A stretch of 32,678 nucleotides of DNA from Acidimicrobiia bacterium. Its GTDB lineage: Bacteria; Actinomycetota; Acidimicrobiia; Spongiisociales; UBA5794. The notes below the pieces were generated by a model. That model searched no databases and was not told where the DNA came from. It saw only the letters and a program-made list of their open reading frames with translations. Numbering within the stretch: position 1 is the stretch's first letter; every line of letters begins with the position of its first letter. A program made the translations under genes and the position numbers. The stretch is taken from contig JALSQW010000058.1 of the NCBI GenBank assembly GCA_026985095.1, forward strand, positions 1 to 32,678. Direction: 5' to 3'. Of this stretch, positions 31,545 through 32,678 are shown piece after piece.

Positions 31545-32399
31545 TCAGGGGTCGATGAGGACGCCTTGGACTTCGTCGATGCGGTAGTCGACGGCGACGG
31601 TGCGCACGATGGTGTCCAACGGCTGGAACGGCCCGGCCGGGTCGGTCCGCCAGCGGCCTTCCCACACGAACGACACCGCCACCCGATACGCCGCCAACGT
31701 CGGATGGCACGGCCCCGCCACGGTGGTGTCCCGTTCGGTGGCCGGGCAGGTCCGCCACCGGTAGGTGTGGGTGACCGTCCCGGCCGGATACCCTCGGGCG
31801 TCGCCGGGTCGATACGACCCGACCGTCCCGTCCCCCCAGTCGACCTCGATCGCTGCCACCTGCGCCTGAACCTGCAGGAGGCGCCCGTCGGGGAGCGCCT
31901 CGGCGGCGACGATCGGCGCTGGGACCGTCTCCACCGACACGTAGGTGGCCAACGCGACGATCCCCGCCTCGGGGGGTTCCAACGCCGGTGCGGGTGCCGT
32001 CAGCGGGAAGCTGCGGAACACCTCCCATGCTCGGGTTTCGGGGTCGGGCCACACACATCGGGGGGATCCGGTGGTGACCGCGATCGTCACCGGATCGTTG
32101 AGCGGATCCCACGTGTCGATCCCTCCGGGCCGCCGCGACCAGTAGTGGCAGTCCACCCCACCGACCGTCGCCGTGTACAGGTACCGGATCGGATGCCGCG
32201 GCGGTGGATCCCCCCGACCACCCGACCCACCACCCGACACATGACACTCGTACGCTCCCGAGACCGGGTCCGTTCTACATCCCTGGTCGGCGCGCGCGGA
32301 AGAACCGATCAGGATCAAGAGCATGGACACTCCTGCTACGAACCAAACGGATGCGGTCCGTCGCATATCCAACCTGTTCCGGCGAACGAGTATCCCCAT
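31545..32399 (-). CDS. secreted protein with possible PKD-like segment, unknown function
   Basis: A 284-residue protein. The ATG at 32399 is preceded by GGGAGG; an in-frame ATG 33 nt later would start a cleaner signal peptide (MRRTASVWF..., ending SARA), so either start is possible. The mature part is Pro- and Trp-rich with several Cys (CRTDP, YECHV, VDCHYW, PRCVWPDP, RTCPATE, GPCHPT), suggesting disulfides. The segment VAAIEVDWGDGTVGSYRPG followed by GTVTHTYRW matches the core of PKD-like Ig folds. A cell-surface protein is likely. It overlaps the 3' end of the upstream gene by 64 nt, an unusually large overlap that the later start would reduce to 31 nt. Confidence 0.78.
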   Translation of the reverse strand: MGILVRRNRLDMRRTASVWFVAGVSMLLILIGSSARADQGCRTDPVSGAYECHVSGGGSGGRGDPPPRHPIRYLYTATVGGVDCHYWSRRPGGIDTWDPLNDPVTIAVTTGSPRCVWPDPETRAWEVFRSFPLTAPAPALEPPEAGIVALATYVSVETVPAPIVAAEALPDGRLLQVQAQVAAIEVDWGDGTVGSYRPGDARGYPAGTVTHTYRWRTCPATERDTTVAGPCHPTLAAYRVAVSFVWEGRWRTDPAGPFQPLDTIVRTVAVDYRIDEVQGVLIDP

Positions 32400-32678
32400 T
32401 CCCCCCTCCCAAGAGGTTCGAGCACGACCACGCCCAGATCGCTGGTGCGGCCATTGACGGTGGTGGTCGATTCGAAGGCAACACAGCTTTCCGTGTCATT
32501 CAAGATCCGGACCACCTCGGTGGACACGATCGGCAGGTCCTCAACAGCGAACTCCTCGAAGGCCTGCAGCGAGACCTCCAGGTACGCGTCGTTGGCGAAC
32601 AGTTCGGCGAACGCGTCCCGGTCGCCGTCGTACAGCGCCTGGAGGCGACGACGCTCCAGGTCCTCGAAGATGGCCTGG
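32336..32678 (-). CDS. hypothetical protein, partial (5' end outside the window), SnoaL/NTF2-like
   Basis: The frame is open from the window edge to a stop at 32336. The visible 113 residues read as the C-terminal part of a small soluble protein. They begin with a helix (AIFEDLERRRLQALYDGD), then AFAELFANDAYLEVSLQAFEEF and strands VVRILNDTESCVAFESTTTVNG and TSDLGVVVLEP. This helix-then-sheet pattern resembles SnoaL/NTF2-like domains. In-frame GTGs inside it (such as 32527) are not likely starts because coding character continues upstream. It overlaps the downstream secreted-protein gene and is probably co-transcribed with it. Function unknown. Confidence 0.6.
   Translation of the reverse strand, partial: QAIFEDLERRRLQALYDGDRDAFAELFANDAYLEVSLQAFEEFAVEDLPIVSTEVVRILNDTESCVAFESTTTVNGRTSDLGVVVLEPLGRGEWGYSFAGTGWICDGPHPFGS

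Overview
The window is high-GC DNA with short intergenic gaps and many 4-nt ATGA/GTGA gene overlaps. It looks like a chromosomal segment of a high-GC actinobacterium. Several proteins (AmrS, AI-2E transporter, BMP-type ABC transporter, M15 peptidase with VCBS-like repeats and an SLH-like tail) would fit the class Acidimicrobiia, but no phylogenetic marker gene is present, so the placement is an inference. I see no rRNA, tRNA, prophage, intact insertion sequence or CRISPR array.

Layout. 1-490: remains or ends of two small overlapping minus-strand reading frames. 491-1393: an HNH nuclease with a ScoMcrA-type DNA sulfur-binding N-terminus (candidate type IV restriction enzyme). 1.4-3.4 kb: a membrane protein, an ADP-ribosylglycohydrolase and a small protein. 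3436-4296 (minus): a GrdB/PrdB-like reductase read through an in-frame TGA, with a bacterial SECIS-like hairpin downstream, so a probable selenoprotein. 4.35-4.53 kb: a decayed vapBC toxin-antitoxin pair. 4.5-9.7 kb: CorC/HlyC-like protein, PPOX flavoprotein, NAD-dependent sugar reductase/epimerase, methyltransferase, AmrS radical SAM enzyme and two small envelope proteins.

9.75-11.75 kb: two arrays of the same 37-bp tandem repeat bracket a GerMN-domain protein and an N-acetylmuramoyl-L-alanine amidase. 11.76-13.69 kb (minus): a secreted M15 peptidase. 13.7-18.7 kb (minus): three fold-type II PLP enzymes. One is a cysteine-synthase-like enzyme preceded by an apparently leaderless 25-codon Cys-rich leader peptide and a hairpin, which suggests cysteine-responsive attenuation. 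The third is threonine synthase. A secreted protein of unknown function lies between the first and second.

18.7-31.5 kb: an AI-2E family transporter, then a nitrogen-compound uptake and catabolism region: N-carbamoyl-D-amino-acid hydrolase (minus), a lipoprotein, and a plus-strand run of a beta-ureidopropionase-like amidohydrolase, a BMP-family ABC transporter (binding protein, ATPase, two permeases), a nucleoside/guanine deaminase-like enzyme, a FAD + [2Fe-2S] subunit fused in unusual order, and a molybdopterin subunit of a xanthine dehydrogenase-type enzyme. From the ATPase onward every junction overlaps or nearly touches. The simplest reading is import of nucleosides or nucleobases followed by deamination and hydroxylation, with ureido-compound hydrolysis beside it. 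31.5-32.7 kb (minus): a secreted protein and the 3' part of a SnoaL/NTF2-like gene that leaves the window.
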